A stretch of 64,000 bases of DNA from DASRHT01 sp035293765 (GCA_035293765.1 DATGMF010000047.1:28060-92059); one strand, 5' to 3'. Positions 52,151 to 60,730 are shown, numbered from the stretch's first letter. Numbers and translations are program-made. Notes: generated from the sequence alone by a model not told the origin.

Positions 52151-53254
52151 ATGGCTCATCCGTATACTCCAGGTACTGTTGTCTTATCGGTCGGCACCAA
52201 GCGCGGCCTCTTCCTCCTTACTTCGCGAGATCGTGAGCGGTGGGATGTCCAAACGACCAGCTTGAGCGGTCATCATCGGGTCTTCAACGCGGTTTTCGAT
52301 CAGCGCAACGGATGCCGGTTATTTGCTGCCGACAATGGCGATTTCTTCGGCTCGTTCCTGCGTTATAGCGACGACTTCGGAGAGACGTGGCAGGAACCAG
52401 AACGGGGCATCCAATTCCCCCAGGATAGCGAGCGGAAGCTGGTCAACATCTGGGTGATTGAGCCTGGACGAACCAGCGAACCAGGCGTTGTCTATGTCGG
52501 AATCGATCCCGCAAGCCTCTGGATCAGTACAGATGGGGGCCGGACATGGGAGCCCAATGATGGTCTGCTCCATCACCCGACGCGCGACCGCTGGGAGCCG
52601 GGCGCGGGCGGCCTCTGCCTCCACACGATCATCCCCGATCCCTCCAATGACGCTCGTATGTGGATAGGCATTTCCGCCGTCGGCTGCATGCGTACCGATG
52701 ACGGCGGACGCAGTTGGGGGTTTGCCAACAAGAATACACGCGCTGGCTTCCTGCCGGACCCCTATCCCGAATTTGGGCAGTGCATCCATCGCCTCGTCCA
52801 ACATCCGACCAGGCCGGACGTGCTCTACCAGCAAAATCACTGTGGCATCTACAAGAGCACGAACGCTGGAAACGACTGGATCGACATCCAGCACAATCTG
52901 CCCTCCGAATTTGGCTTTCCCATTGCTCTTGATGCCCACAATCCTGATACGGTCTTCGTCGTCGTCGAGGACCCCATGGGCCGCATGAACGTGGATAAGC
53001 ATTTTACTGTGTACCGCACGCAGAACGGCGGCGAACAGTGGGAGCCTCTGACCAACGGACTGCCAACCGGCCCGGGCGTGAAATTAGGCGTGCTGCGTCA
53101 TGGCATGTGTGCTGATACCCTCGATCCCTGCGGCATTTATGTGGGAACCAATACCGGCCAGCTTTTCGCCAGCAATGATCGTGGCGATAGCTGGAAACTG
53201 ATCGCCGATTTCTTGCCCTCGATCTATTCGGTAACAGCAACGATGCTTGTGTGA
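52151..53254 (+). CDS. BNR/sialidase-like beta-propeller protein
   Basis: The 367-residue protein contains repeated BNR/Asp-box-like motifs: SDDFGETW, STDGGRTW, TDDGGRSW, STNAGNDW, TQNGGEQW and SNDRGDSW. These build a six- or seven-bladed propeller. There is no signal peptide, and the catalytic residues of true sialidases (Arg triad) are not evident, so a binding or sorting-like role is likelier than glycan hydrolysis. It follows the MoaD/ThiS gene on the same strand, an association known from other bacteria but without known function. AAGGAG lies 7 bases before the ATG. Confidence 0.85.
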   Translation: MAHPYTPGTVVLSVGTKRGLFLLTSRDRERWDVQTTSLSGHHRVFNAVFDQRNGCRLFAADNGDFFGSFLRYSDDFGETWQEPERGIQFPQDSERKLVNIWVIEPGRTSEPGVVYVGIDPASLWISTDGGRTWEPNDGLLHHPTRDRWEPGAGGLCLHTIIPDPSNDARMWIGISAVGCMRTDDGGRSWGFANKNTRAGFLPDPYPEFGQCIHRLVQHPTRPDVLYQQNHCGIYKSTNAGNDWIDIQHNLPSEFGFPIALDAHNPDTVFVVVEDPMGRMNVDKHFTVYRTQNGGEQWEPLTNGLPTGPGVKLGVLRHGMCADTLDPCGIYVGTNTGQLFASNDRGDSWKLIADFLPSIYSVTATMLV

Positions 53255-53290
53255 TCAGTATATGCTCTCTCGGTCCCGGGAATACAGGAT

Positions 53291-53713
53291 ATGGACTGCA
53301 TTTTTTGTGAGATTATAGCCGGACGGGCGCCCGCAAGTTTTGTCTATCAAGGAGAACAGGTCGTTGCCTTCATGAGCCTGGAACAACCTAACCCTTACAA
53401 GGTTCTGGTTGTTCCACGCGCTCATGTTGAAACCATCTATGATCTGAACGCTGAACAGGCGGCCCTCATCTTCCAGGCAACTGTGCGAGTGGCAAAAGCC
53501 ATTCGCGCAATTTCAGGGTGTGCAGGGTTGAATGTCGTACAATCGAATGGTATGGCAGGACAGCAAGACGTTTTCCATTTCCATATCCACCTCCTACCCC
53601 GCTTTCCTGATGATACGCAACGTGGTCGTATTCTGCTCTCCTGGGACAATGCAGCAGCAACACGCCTGGAATTAGACAAACTCGCTGGCGATCTACGTTC
53701 ACAAATGTTTTAA
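53291..53713 (+). CDS. HIT-family nucleotide hydrolase/transferase
   Basis: The 140-residue protein opens with CIFCEIIAGRAPA, contains KVLVVPRAHVETIYDL and GLNVVQSNG, and ends with the HIT triad HFHIHLLPR. This is the Hint/PKCI-like branch that cleaves nucleoside phosphoramidates or nucleotidyl-sulfates. The paired cysteines at the N-terminus (CIFC) are typical of this branch. It lies 36 bases after the propeller gene and may share its transcript. The ribosome site is weak. Confidence 0.92.
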   Translation: MDCIFCEIIAGRAPASFVYQGEQVVAFMSLEQPNPYKVLVVPRAHVETIYDLNAEQAALIFQATVRVAKAIRAISGCAGLNVVQSNGMAGQQDVFHFHIHLLPRFPDDTQRGRILLSWDNAAATRLELDKLAGDLRSQMF

Positions 53714-53742
53714 GAAAAAATGCAAACATTTCCTCTCACCCC

Positions 53743-53753
53743 CACATCTACCC
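53743..53753. repeat. Target-site duplication, left, of MITE copy 1
   Basis: CACATCTACCC is repeated exactly at 53929-53939 on the other side of the element. Confidence 0.75.
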
Positions 53754-53928
53754 GGGCTTTTCAGTGTTCGTCATGCTCGCAGGGCGAAACCCTGCTCGCA
53801 AAGGGAGAGAGGTGCTGGCAACGCCGCGACGCGGCGTTGCCAGCACCTCTCTCCCTTTGCCCTGCGCCCCGAACGGGGCGCGAATCCCGCGGCAGGAGCC
53901 AGAGGAGAGGAACACTGAAAAGCCCTGG
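53754..53928. mobile_element. MITE-like palindromic element, copy 1
   Basis: A 175-bp non-coding element ends in 16-bp terminal inverted repeats (GGGCTTTTCAGTGTTC at 53754-53769 and its complement at 53910-53925). It is flanked by an 11-bp direct repeat CACATCTACCC (53743-53753 and 53929-53939). Its centre is a perfect 63-bp palindrome (53798-53860, 31-bp arms), flanked by two smaller hairpins (53779-53795 and 53864-53881). It has no transposase and would be moved in trans. It sits directly upstream of the promoter of amidase copy B. Confidence 0.85.
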
Positions 53929-53946
53929 CACATCTACCCATAATCC

Positions 53947-53975
53947 TTGACTTTTCCATTTCCGTGTGGCATACC
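53947..53975 (+). promoter_or_regulatory. Promoter of amidase copy B, homologous to copy A
   Basis: TTGACT and CATACC (17 apart, TG-extended) lie in a block homologous to 47664-47725. The -35 is 7 bases from the MITE target duplication. Here about 375 bases separate it from the start codon, against about 40 in copy A. Confidence 0.5.
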
Positions 53976-54012
53976 TTAATACAGGTTACATTTTAAGCAG
54001 TTAAAATATTGC

Positions 54013-54351
54013 CATAAATATATTTCACATGTTTTGCGCATGACAGCCCACCATGCCGCGAATTTTGATATGCTTTCGATCTTGCTTGATAGAAGCATTT
54101 TTCTCACATTGAGTAACCAGCGTCTAGAGGGCTGACAGAGGAATTTTTGTCCTGGTCAGACGGTGCCACCTGTAAATGGTCAGCAAGCTCTGAAAATAGT
54201 ATCTACCAATGAGCACGCGTTCTACGCATATAGCCGGAACAGGTCAATCACTCGCGCCATCGCTGGCCTTTATTCTCGTACCTGGACCTGCTCCCGCACC
54301 GTGCGTCGAATATTTTACTGTTGGACGAATACTTCAATGGAAGGAGCACCA
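54013..54351. other. Long leader of amidase copy B
   Basis: About 340 bases absent from the copy A locus. No supported gene: an in-frame extension of the amidase frame up to 54163 lacks a ribosome site and protein-like composition. Confidence 0.5.
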
Positions 54352-56004
54352 ATGCGCGAAGAAGACGTTGTCAAGCAGGCCATCTCAGGGGATGTCAGTC
54401 GCAGATCGTTTCTGCAATGGAGCGCCCTGGCGGCTGCTGGAAGTTCTCTCGCCGGTCTACCAACCACCAACACCTCAAGTAAAGGGCAGCAGAGACCTTT
54501 TATTCATCTGGAGGAAGTGACCATTGCCGAGTTGCAAGCGGCAATGGCAGCCGGGCACCTCACTGCACGGCAACTGGCAGAAATGTATCTCGACCGCATA
54601 GAAGCCATTGATCGTCACGGCCCCCGGATTAACTCGGTCCTGGAACTCAACCCTGACGCGCTGGAGATTGCGGAAGAACTGGATAAGGAGCGCAAAGCCC
54701 ACGGGCCACGCGGACCGCTCCACGGTATTCCCGTTCTACTCAAAGAGAACATCGCCACGGCGGACCGCATGCAAACAACGGCGGGGTCATTCGCGCTGCT
54801 GGGATCGCGTCCCCCACGCGATGCCTTTGTTGCCAATAATCTGCGCAAGGCAGGCGCGGTAATTCTAGGCAAGGCCAATCTGAGCGAGTGGGCCAATTTC
54901 CGCTCAACCTCTTCGTCCAGCGGCTGGAGTGGACGCGGCGGACAGACCCACAACCCCAACGTCCTGGATCGCTCGCCCTGTGGTTCTAGCTCCGGTTCGG
55001 CGGCAGCGGTCTCGGCCAATCTGATCGCGGTCGCGCTGGGGACAGAGACCGACGGCTCGATCCTCTGTCCATCGTCAATTAATGGCGTCGTCGGCATTAA
55101 ACCAACAGTTGGACTGACCAGCCGCGCCGGCGTCGTTCCTATCTCCCATACGCAGGATACGGTCGGACCATTCGGGCGCACCGTCGCCGATGCCGCCACT
55201 GTGCTGGGGGCGCTGGTGGGAGTCGATCCAAACGATCCCGCAACGGCGGCGAGCGCGGGCAAGTTTCATACCGACTATACACAGTTCCTGGACCCCAACG
55301 GCTTGAAGGGCGCAAGAATCGGCATCCCGCGCCAGGTCTATTTCGGCTATAGTGCCAAAACGGATGCCATCGCCAACGCCGCTATCGAGCGGTTGAAGGA
55401 GTTGGGCGCAATTATTATCGATCCGGCGGATATCCCAACGGCTCAGCAGATGTCAACTTCTAACGTAGAAACAACAGTGTTGTTGTTTGACTTCAAAGCC
55501 GATATCAATAAGTACCTGTCCGAACTGGTAACTTCCCAGGTGCGTACGCTCGCCGACCTGATTGCTTTCAATAATGCCCACGCGGATCAGGAGTTGAAAT
55601 TCTTCGGACAGGAGTTATTTTTACAGGCGGAGGCGACAACAACGCTCAATGACCCGGTGTATCTCAACGCGTTAGCACAGAGCCATAGTCTCTCCCGGCA
55701 GCAGGGCATTGATGCTGTTATGAACGAGTTCAACCTGGACGCGCTGGTCATGCCGACGAGCAGCCCGGCCTGGAGTATTGACCTGGTCGATGGCGATCAC
55801 TTCCTGGGCGGGAGCTCTCAGCCCGCCGCGATGGCGGGCTATCCAGCGATCAACGTGCCAGCAGGCTTCTCGTTGGGTCTGCCCGTTGGTCTTACTTTCA
55901 TGGGGCGAGCCTTCAGCGAACCCACCCTGATCAAGCTCGCCTTTGCTTATGAGCAGGGCACAAAAGCGCGTCGTGCGCCTCGCTTCTTGCCCACAGTATC
56001 GTAA
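54352..56004 (+). CDS. Amidase-signature hydrolase, copy B, Tat-exported
   Basis: The 550-residue protein starts with a twin-arginine signal (SRRSFLQW at 16-23, then WSALAAAGSSLAGLP), so the folded enzyme should be exported. The mature part carries LLKENIATAD, PCGSSSGSAA and TDGSILCP, the Lys-Ser-Ser triad of amidases, and is about three-quarters identical by eye to copy A at 47734. AAGGAG lies 5 bases before the ATG. The extra N-terminal frame to 54163 is not used. The pair would split one activity between cell exterior and cytoplasm. Confidence 0.9.
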   Translation: MREEDVVKQAISGDVSRRSFLQWSALAAAGSSLAGLPTTNTSSKGQQRPFIHLEEVTIAELQAAMAAGHLTARQLAEMYLDRIEAIDRHGPRINSVLELNPDALEIAEELDKERKAHGPRGPLHGIPVLLKENIATADRMQTTAGSFALLGSRPPRDAFVANNLRKAGAVILGKANLSEWANFRSTSSSSGWSGRGGQTHNPNVLDRSPCGSSSGSAAAVSANLIAVALGTETDGSILCPSSINGVVGIKPTVGLTSRAGVVPISHTQDTVGPFGRTVADAATVLGALVGVDPNDPATAASAGKFHTDYTQFLDPNGLKGARIGIPRQVYFGYSAKTDAIANAAIERLKELGAIIIDPADIPTAQQMSTSNVETTVLLFDFKADINKYLSELVTSQVRTLADLIAFNNAHADQELKFFGQELFLQAEATTTLNDPVYLNALAQSHSLSRQQGIDAVMNEFNLDALVMPTSSPAWSIDLVDGDHFLGGSSQPAAMAGYPAINVPAGFSLGLPVGLTFMGRAFSEPTLIKLAFAYEQGTKARRAPRFLPTVS

Positions 56005-56014
56005 ATCAGACGAT

Positions 56015-56042
56015 CAGGGGAGAGCATACGCGCGCTCCCCTG
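56015..56042. terminator. Hairpin between convergent genes
   Basis: CAGGGGAG pairs with CTCCCCTG around 12 bases between the amidase B stop and the stop of the convergent MetE-like gene. No T run, but the position fits a bidirectional terminator. Confidence 0.5.
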
Positions 56043-56052
56043 GTCAACTCCT

Positions 56053-57078
56053 TTACAACTCCTGGCGTACGATCCTGGCTCCCTCGACCAGCGCACAGAG
56101 CTTGCCGAAGGCCACTTCTCGCGGTAAATATTTCATCCCGCAATCAGGGGCCAGAATCAGGCGTTCCGGCTCTATATACTGCAAAGCTGAGCGTATCCTC
56201 CCGGCCACCACTTCCGGCGTCTCTACCTCGTTGTCGCCCAGATTCAACATGCCGACAATGACGGTTTTATTGGTGAAATGACGCAGGACTGAGAGATCAA
56301 GCTGCGGCTGAGCTGCTTCAATCGAGATTTGTTTGACGACACAATCGCGCAGCTCTGGCAGAAAGGCGTACTCGTGGGGGCGGGTATGCACTATCGCTGC
56401 ATAGCCAAAGCAAAGATGCAGCGCTGTTGTGCCTTCGATGCCTTCCAGCGCCCGATTGATGACCTCTACCCCGTATGCCCTGGCCTTCTCCGGCCTTGCT
56501 TGCAGATACGGCTCATCGAGCTGCACCACGTCAGCTCCTGCTGCCTGTAAGCTTTTGATCTCCTCGTTGATGGCAGCGGCGATATCCAGCGCCAGGGCTT
56601 TGTCATCACTGTAATAGTCATTCTGCGCTTGCTGAGTGACGGTGAAGGGGCCTGGCACGGTGATCTTGATGCGGCGGTCGGTATTGCGACGCAGAAACTC
56701 CACATCACGTACTTCAACCGGATATAAGCGGCGAATCGGCCCGACGACGCGCGGGACGGGATTGGGATGGCCGGTGCGATCTATCGCCACTCCTGGATTA
56801 TCGAGATCCATGCCATCCAATGCAGTGGCAAAGCGGTTGGAATAACTCTCTCTCCGCATCTCCCCGTCAGAAATAATGTCGATGCCGGCACGCTCCATAT
56901 CGCGAATGGCGAGGATAGTCGCATCATCCTGGGCCTGTTGCAGCAGAGGTTCTGGAATGCGCCAGATTTCTTTTGCCCTGATGCGAGGAGGGAGCCGGCT
57001 CCGCAAATTCTTACGATCAACCAGCCATTCCGGCTGAGGATAGCTGCCCACGACCGTCGTCAAAAGCCTATCAGTCAC
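56053..57078 (-). CDS. MetE-like (cobalamin-independent methionine synthase family) methyltransferase
   Basis: The 341-residue protein corresponds to the C-terminal barrel of MetE. It has TTVVGSYPQP, DIISDGEMRR, ITVPGPFT, the AGADVVQLDEPYL strand, the zinc-site HLCFGY (His-x-Cys) and the late cysteine in APDCGMKYLPR. Short relatives use the zinc-thiol chemistry on alkyl groups other than methyl-folate. It starts at GTG with AAGGAG 7 bases upstream. It is the last gene of the ring-cleavage cluster, 41 bases after LigA, so it may accept a methyl or alkyl group released from the degraded compound (inference). Confidence 0.85.
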   Translation of the reverse strand: MTDRLLTTVVGSYPQPEWLVDRKNLRSRLPPRIRAKEIWRIPEPLLQQAQDDATILAIRDMERAGIDIISDGEMRRESYSNRFATALDGMDLDNPGVAIDRTGHPNPVPRVVGPIRRLYPVEVRDVEFLRRNTDRRIKITVPGPFTVTQQAQNDYYSDDKALALDIAAAINEEIKSLQAAGADVVQLDEPYLQARPEKARAYGVEVINRALEGIEGTTALHLCFGYAAIVHTRPHEYAFLPELRDCVVKQISIEAAQPQLDLSVLRHFTNKTVIVGMLNLGDNEVETPEVVAGRIRSALQYIEPERLILAPDCGMKYLPREVAFGKLCALVEGARIVRQEL

Positions 57079-57119
57079 ACTTTTTCTCCTTTACCTTATT
57101 TTACAGTATAACCCTCGCA

Positions 57120-57482
57120 TTACGTGGTGATGTCTGGATAGGGCAGCGACCAGTGCTGGAGCTTGCGCGCATATTCGAGCTGAAATCCTAGCGGTTCTGT
57201 ATAGTCACGCTCAAATAAAGCGATAAAGAGCGTGAGCGTCAGGAAATGGTGCGCCCCGAGCTCGAAAAGTTTGACGTAGTCATGAGTAGCCAGCGCCTCG
57301 CGCTCTTCGTCGCTAAATTGCAGCCAGGAGCTGCGTTCGCCTTCTGGCAGGTTCAAAATAACGTTGGCCCGCTCGGTTTCCCACCAGGTGACTGTGCCTC
57401 GCGGATCGGCGCGGTAACGCTCAACCAGTTGCGGGTCGCGGTCGATGGTAAAGAGGAATTTGTTGAGAAGATACTTGCTCAT
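57120..57482 (-). CDS. LigA-like alpha subunit of extradiol ring-cleavage dioxygenase
   Basis: The 120-residue protein matches the small alpha subunit of protocatechuate-4,5-dioxygenase-type enzymes: NKFLFTIDRDPQLVERYRADP at the start, then LSDEEREAL-like FSDEEREALATHDYVKLFELGAHHFL. It caps the active site of the beta subunit. Its start codon overlaps the LigB stop (ATGA), so the subunits are made together. Later residues FERDYTEPLGFQ are less typical. Confidence 0.85.
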   Translation of the reverse strand: MSKYLLNKFLFTIDRDPQLVERYRADPRGTVTWWETERANVILNLPEGERSSWLQFSDEEREALATHDYVKLFELGAHHFLTLTLFIALFERDYTEPLGFQLEYARKLQHWSLPYPDITT

Positions 57483-58339
57483 GCGTCTGCTCCTTTCGGA
57501 TACCAGGTGAAGTAGGCTTCCATCGTGTGGAACAGGTCGAGTGTATCGGCGTAATCAGCCTTCACGGGTCCGGCAACGCCCATCATCAACATAAAGTCGA
57601 GGAAGCCGTGGGTGGCATTGCCGGGCGTCCAGAGGCTCTCAAGCGAGACCTCCCGTAACGCGCCTTCAATGTCGCCGGAAGCGATCCAGGCGACGGCCTT
57701 GCGGTCGAATTCGGGGTCAGGCCCATGTGGCCCGAACTGACGCGGCCCGCCCAGTTCGAGGGAGAGGTGACCGGTCCCGATGACGGCGACGCGCTCGTTA
57801 CTGGGCCATTCCTCAAGCAAGCGGCGCAGCGTGCGACCAAGCTCAACAAAGCGCCAGGGCTGCGGAAGGGGTGGGGCGAAGATATTGGTGTAGATTGGCA
57901 CAATGGGCAGATCGGCCTGCGGACGCGTCGTAATGATGGGGCAGGTAATGCTGTGGTCAACGCGTAGTTCGTTGCTGAAGGCGAAGTCAAACCCGGCATC
58001 AAGTCCGGCGCGCAACAGATACGCTGAGAGTTCTTCGTGTCCCTTGAGGACCATGCGAGGCAGCCCGAATTCGCGCTCCTCGTTGTAGTAGTTTGCATCG
58101 TAGAACGGCGCTTTGCCGATGAGGAACTGCGGCATATTATCGTAGAAGAGCTGGTGGAAGTGGTCGGAGCCGACCATGACCAGTACATCTGGCCTGGCCC
58201 TGGTGAGCGTCTCGCGATAGGCCAGCACCTTGCGCACCCACTCGTCGGCAAAGTCGGGCCTGCTCTCCGGCGGCGCAGTGCTGGCACGGTAGAAAAATGG
58301 ATGATGGGTGGTAGCAAGGACTGCGACAATATTTGCCAT
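57479..58339 (-). CDS. LigB-like catalytic subunit of extradiol ring-cleavage dioxygenase
   Basis: The 286-residue protein is a class III (LigB-type) extradiol dioxygenase. It has Fe(II)-binding His12 and His13 region (ATTHHPF), GSDHFHQLF with His60 and His62, and GTGHLSLELGGPRQFGPHGPDPEFD near the C-terminus, which includes the later ligand region. It cleaves a catecholic ring next to the hydroxyls with O2. Relatives cleave protocatechuate, gallate or related acids; the substrate here is unknown. It lies 63 bases after the citryl-CoA-lyase-like gene. The start is followed by MANIVAVLATT, with GGAGGGAATT directly upstream. Confidence 0.88.
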   Translation of the reverse strand: MANIVAVLATTHHPFFYRASTAPPESRPDFADEWVRKVLAYRETLTRARPDVLVMVGSDHFHQLFYDNMPQFLIGKAPFYDANYYNEEREFGLPRMVLKGHEELSAYLLRAGLDAGFDFAFSNELRVDHSITCPIITTRPQADLPIVPIYTNIFAPPLPQPWRFVELGRTLRRLLEEWPSNERVAVIGTGHLSLELGGPRQFGPHGPDPEFDRKAVAWIASGDIEGALREVSLESLWTPGNATHGFLDFMLMMGVAGPVKADYADTLDLFHTMEAYFTWYPKGADA

Positions 58340-58402
58340 AATTCCCTCCTTAAAATAGAATGCGGCCTGCGCGTAGGGCAGGCTAGGTAAGTCAGACCAG
58401 GA

Positions 58403-59200
58403 TTATGCTGTATCATCGTTGCTGGCGGTTGGCCGATACACAGCGTTGCGATCAATGGTTGCGTAAATATCGGGCGCGATGGGATGGCGTAACTCTTCGG
58501 CAATATGACCGAGCAGGCCCGCAGCTCGTGCAAGCAGCGCCACGCCACGCAACACCTCCGGCGGCAGCCCGATATCGGCAAGTGCAGCCCCTGCCACGCC
58601 AGCTCCATTGAGCGGAAGCTTGCGACCAAGTACCTCAGCATGGACGCGACCAATGGCTTCGAACAGGCGTAAATGCGGCCCCCGCAGACCTTCCTGCTCG
58701 GCAATGCCAATAATCACGGCTGTACGCGGATCGGCAGTTTTATGTACCGGATGGCCCAACCCTGGAACGAAGCGACGCGCCGCACGCTGTTCAGCAACCG
58801 CTCTGCGAGCAAGGGCGTCCCATTGCTCATCGGTCTGCGGAAGTTGGCCCGAGACGGTTGCCAGCACGTCAGCTAGAAATCTGCCAGTGTCTTCTGTGAC
58901 GCCGAGGAAGCGCGAGCCACCTCCCAGCAGGCCGGCGGCCATCGCACCCTGGAGCGCATCCGGGGCGCTGTACAGGGTCAGGCGGGCGGCAATCGCTGTC
59001 GGGGTAAAGCCGTGGTCGGCCAGCGAGACGAGCACCGCCTCGAATACGTGCACCTGCTGCGGGGTCGGGCGCTGCTGCGTAGCGAGCCAGAGCGCCAGCT
59101 CGCCAAATCCGATAGTGCCGATCAGCTCGTTCGCCAGATCGTGACCGAGCAAACGAATGCTGGTGGCATCGGATATGCCAATTCCGGTGGGATAGTCCAT
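58403..59200 (-). CDS. Citryl-CoA lyase-like protein (citrate synthase superfamily)
   Basis: The 265-residue protein matches the short citrate-synthase-fold lyases (the C-terminal part of ATP-citrate lyase). It has GTIGFGELALWL, the GSRFLG loop, the catalytic histidine in VPGLGHPVHK (His150) and NGAGVAGAALADIGLP. It would cleave or form a beta-hydroxyacyl-CoA by a Claisen-type reaction. Next to a CoA-transferase and a ring-cleavage dioxygenase it may split the CoA ester of the ring-cleavage product. The ATG at 59200 has AGAGG 5 bases before it; the longer frame to 59314 is not supported. Confidence 0.85.
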   Translation of the reverse strand: MDYPTGIGISDATSIRLLGHDLANELIGTIGFGELALWLATQQRPTPQQVHVFEAVLVSLADHGFTPTAIAARLTLYSAPDALQGAMAAGLLGGGSRFLGVTEDTGRFLADVLATVSGQLPQTDEQWDALARRAVAEQRAARRFVPGLGHPVHKTADPRTAVIIGIAEQEGLRGPHLRLFEAIGRVHAEVLGRKLPLNGAGVAGAALADIGLPPEVLRGVALLARAAGLLGHIAEELRHPIAPDIYATIDRNAVYRPTASNDDTA

Positions 59201-59339
59201 ATGTCCTCTTAAATATCTATTACAATGGTACACAGCCCCTCGACATAGGGCTAGTAAGAGTATCCAGAGCCTGCACTTGCTCGTCAACTCATTTCCTATA
59301 GCCATAAAATACAAATCAATCCGATCCCTATGGACGCCT

Positions 59340-60542
59340 TCAGTTCTCCCGGGAAGGTGATGGTTGGCTGAGCCAGGCGCGAATCTGCTCGTTGTCCTGA
59401 CCGAGTGCCGGAGGCGGCAAATCGTGGCACGGAGGCGTCAGCGAGAACGAGATTGGGTGACGGATCATTGGTACAGCATCATCGCCGGTGCCGACCTCGA
59501 CGACCGGATTGAGCCCGATCTCGCGGGCGAACTCGACTCCTCCCTCGACGCTATTGATAGGGCCGCACGGCACGCCGGCGGCGCTCAACAGGCGGAACCA
59601 TTCGCTGGCAGTTTTTGTACGCAATCGTTCAACCAGCAGTGGACGCAGCTCTTCGCGGTTGCGCGTGCGATCTCTGGTGTCGGCAAATCTGGGATCGTGC
59701 GGCAACTCGGGGAGGCCGAGAACCTCACAGAGTTTGCTGAATTGCCCATTGTTCCCGGCGGTGATGATCATATCCAGGTCTGCGGTTGGCAGCGACTCGT
59801 AGGGGAACAGGCTGGGATGCGCGTTGCCCATGCGCACTGGAACAACGCCGCCGGCAACGTACGCGGTTGTCTGATTGACCATCCCCGAGAGCGCCGTGGC
59901 AAAGAGGCTTGTTTCCACATGCTGCCCTTCGCCGGTGCGATTGCGATGATTAAGGGCGGCCAGGATACCAATGGTGGTATGCATGCCGGTCATCACATCG
60001 AATACCGAGATGCCGGAGCGATACGCCGGGCCGTCAGGGTCACCCGTGAGGCTCATGAGCCCGGACATCGCCTGCACGATGAGATCATAGCCAGGCAGGG
60101 ATGCGCCCCCAGCCGTTCCAAAACCACTGATGGAGGCGTAAATAATTGCGGCGTTGCGTTTTCGGACCGAGTCGTAATCCAGGCCGAAACGCTTGAGGCC
60201 ACCAGGCTTGAAATTTTGGATGAAGATATCGGCGCGGGCGGTCAGCTCATGGGCCAGTTGCAGGTCTGCGGGATCTTTGAAATCGAGGGTGACTGAACGT
60301 TTGTTGCGATTGATAGCCATATAGTAGGTTGCCACGCCATTGCGCTCTGGAGGGAGCCAGGCGCGCGTATCATCCCCCGCAGGGCTTTCGACCTTAATCA
60401 CCGTCGCGCCGAGATCGCCAAGCAGCATAGTGCAATATGGACCGGCGAGTACGCGTGAGAAGTCGGCTACCAGCAAGCCAGCGAGCGGGCCTGGTTGACG
60501 GTCGGTCCCTTGCGTGTTCTTCTCGTTTTCCTGTGCTGACAT
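59340..60542 (-). CDS. CaiB/BaiF family III CoA-transferase
   Basis: The 400-residue protein has the family III signatures: VLAGPYCTMLLGDLGATVIKVE, NRNKRSVTLDFKDP, and the catalytic aspartate Asp153 in GYDLIVQAMSGLM. The C-terminal CGPINSVEG segment is also typical. It moves CoA between carboxylic acids, for example from succinyl-CoA. It is the first structural gene of the catabolic operon, behind the strong promoter and triple half-site at 60634-60694. GGAGG lies 10 bases before the chosen ATG; a GTG three codons earlier is too close. Confidence 0.9.
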   Translation of the reverse strand: MSAQENEKNTQGTDRQPGPLAGLLVADFSRVLAGPYCTMLLGDLGATVIKVESPAGDDTRAWLPPERNGVATYYMAINRNKRSVTLDFKDPADLQLAHELTARADIFIQNFKPGGLKRFGLDYDSVRKRNAAIIYASISGFGTAGGASLPGYDLIVQAMSGLMSLTGDPDGPAYRSGISVFDVMTGMHTTIGILAALNHRNRTGEGQHVETSLFATALSGMVNQTTAYVAGGVVPVRMGNAHPSLFPYESLPTADLDMIITAGNNGQFSKLCEVLGLPELPHDPRFADTRDRTRNREELRPLLVERLRTKTASEWFRLLSAAGVPCGPINSVEGGVEFAREIGLNPVVEVGTGDDAVPMIRHPISFSLTPPCHDLPPPALGQDNEQIRAWLSQPSPSREN

Positions 60543-60633
60543 GAAGTTCACGCCTCCATAAATGATGGTACATAGTCAATACAAGGTATGTGTATCGCTG
60601 ATTATGACCCGCTGCCATCACGCCACGACGCCT

Positions 60634-60657
60634 GTCCGTTATACGGACCTTCGTCCG
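60634..60657. promoter_or_regulatory. Triple half-site operator, candidate IclR-family target
   Basis: GTCCG (60634-60638), CGGAC (60644-60648) and GTCCG (60653-60657) form a palindrome plus a direct repeat with 9-10 bp spacing. This layout recalls the three-half-site operators of PcaU/PobR-type IclR proteins. It lies at the predicted transcription start, where binding would repress. Confidence 0.55.
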
Positions 60658-60664
60658 CAAAATA

Positions 60665-60694
60665 AGTATAGACAACGGCGAACGGCAGTGTCAA
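60665..60694 (-). promoter_or_regulatory. Strong promoter of the ring-cleavage operon
   Basis: On the minus strand TTGACA (60689-60694) and TATACT (60665-60670) are 18 bases apart. It drives the CoA-transferase gene, with a leader of about 115 bases. Confidence 0.7.
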
Positions 60695-60730
60695 GGGTCG
60701 CAGCAAATAAGCCGGATAAGGTCGGAGGTT

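Noticed and set aside
53720..53959. Several 60-76 residue frames across MITE copy 1
   Set aside because: They arise from the palindrome being open in several frames; similar frames occur at copy 2 (63575-63986). They are not genes.
59364..60296. 310-residue plus-strand frame
   Set aside because: It is antisense to the CoA-transferase gene and carries no recognisable motif.
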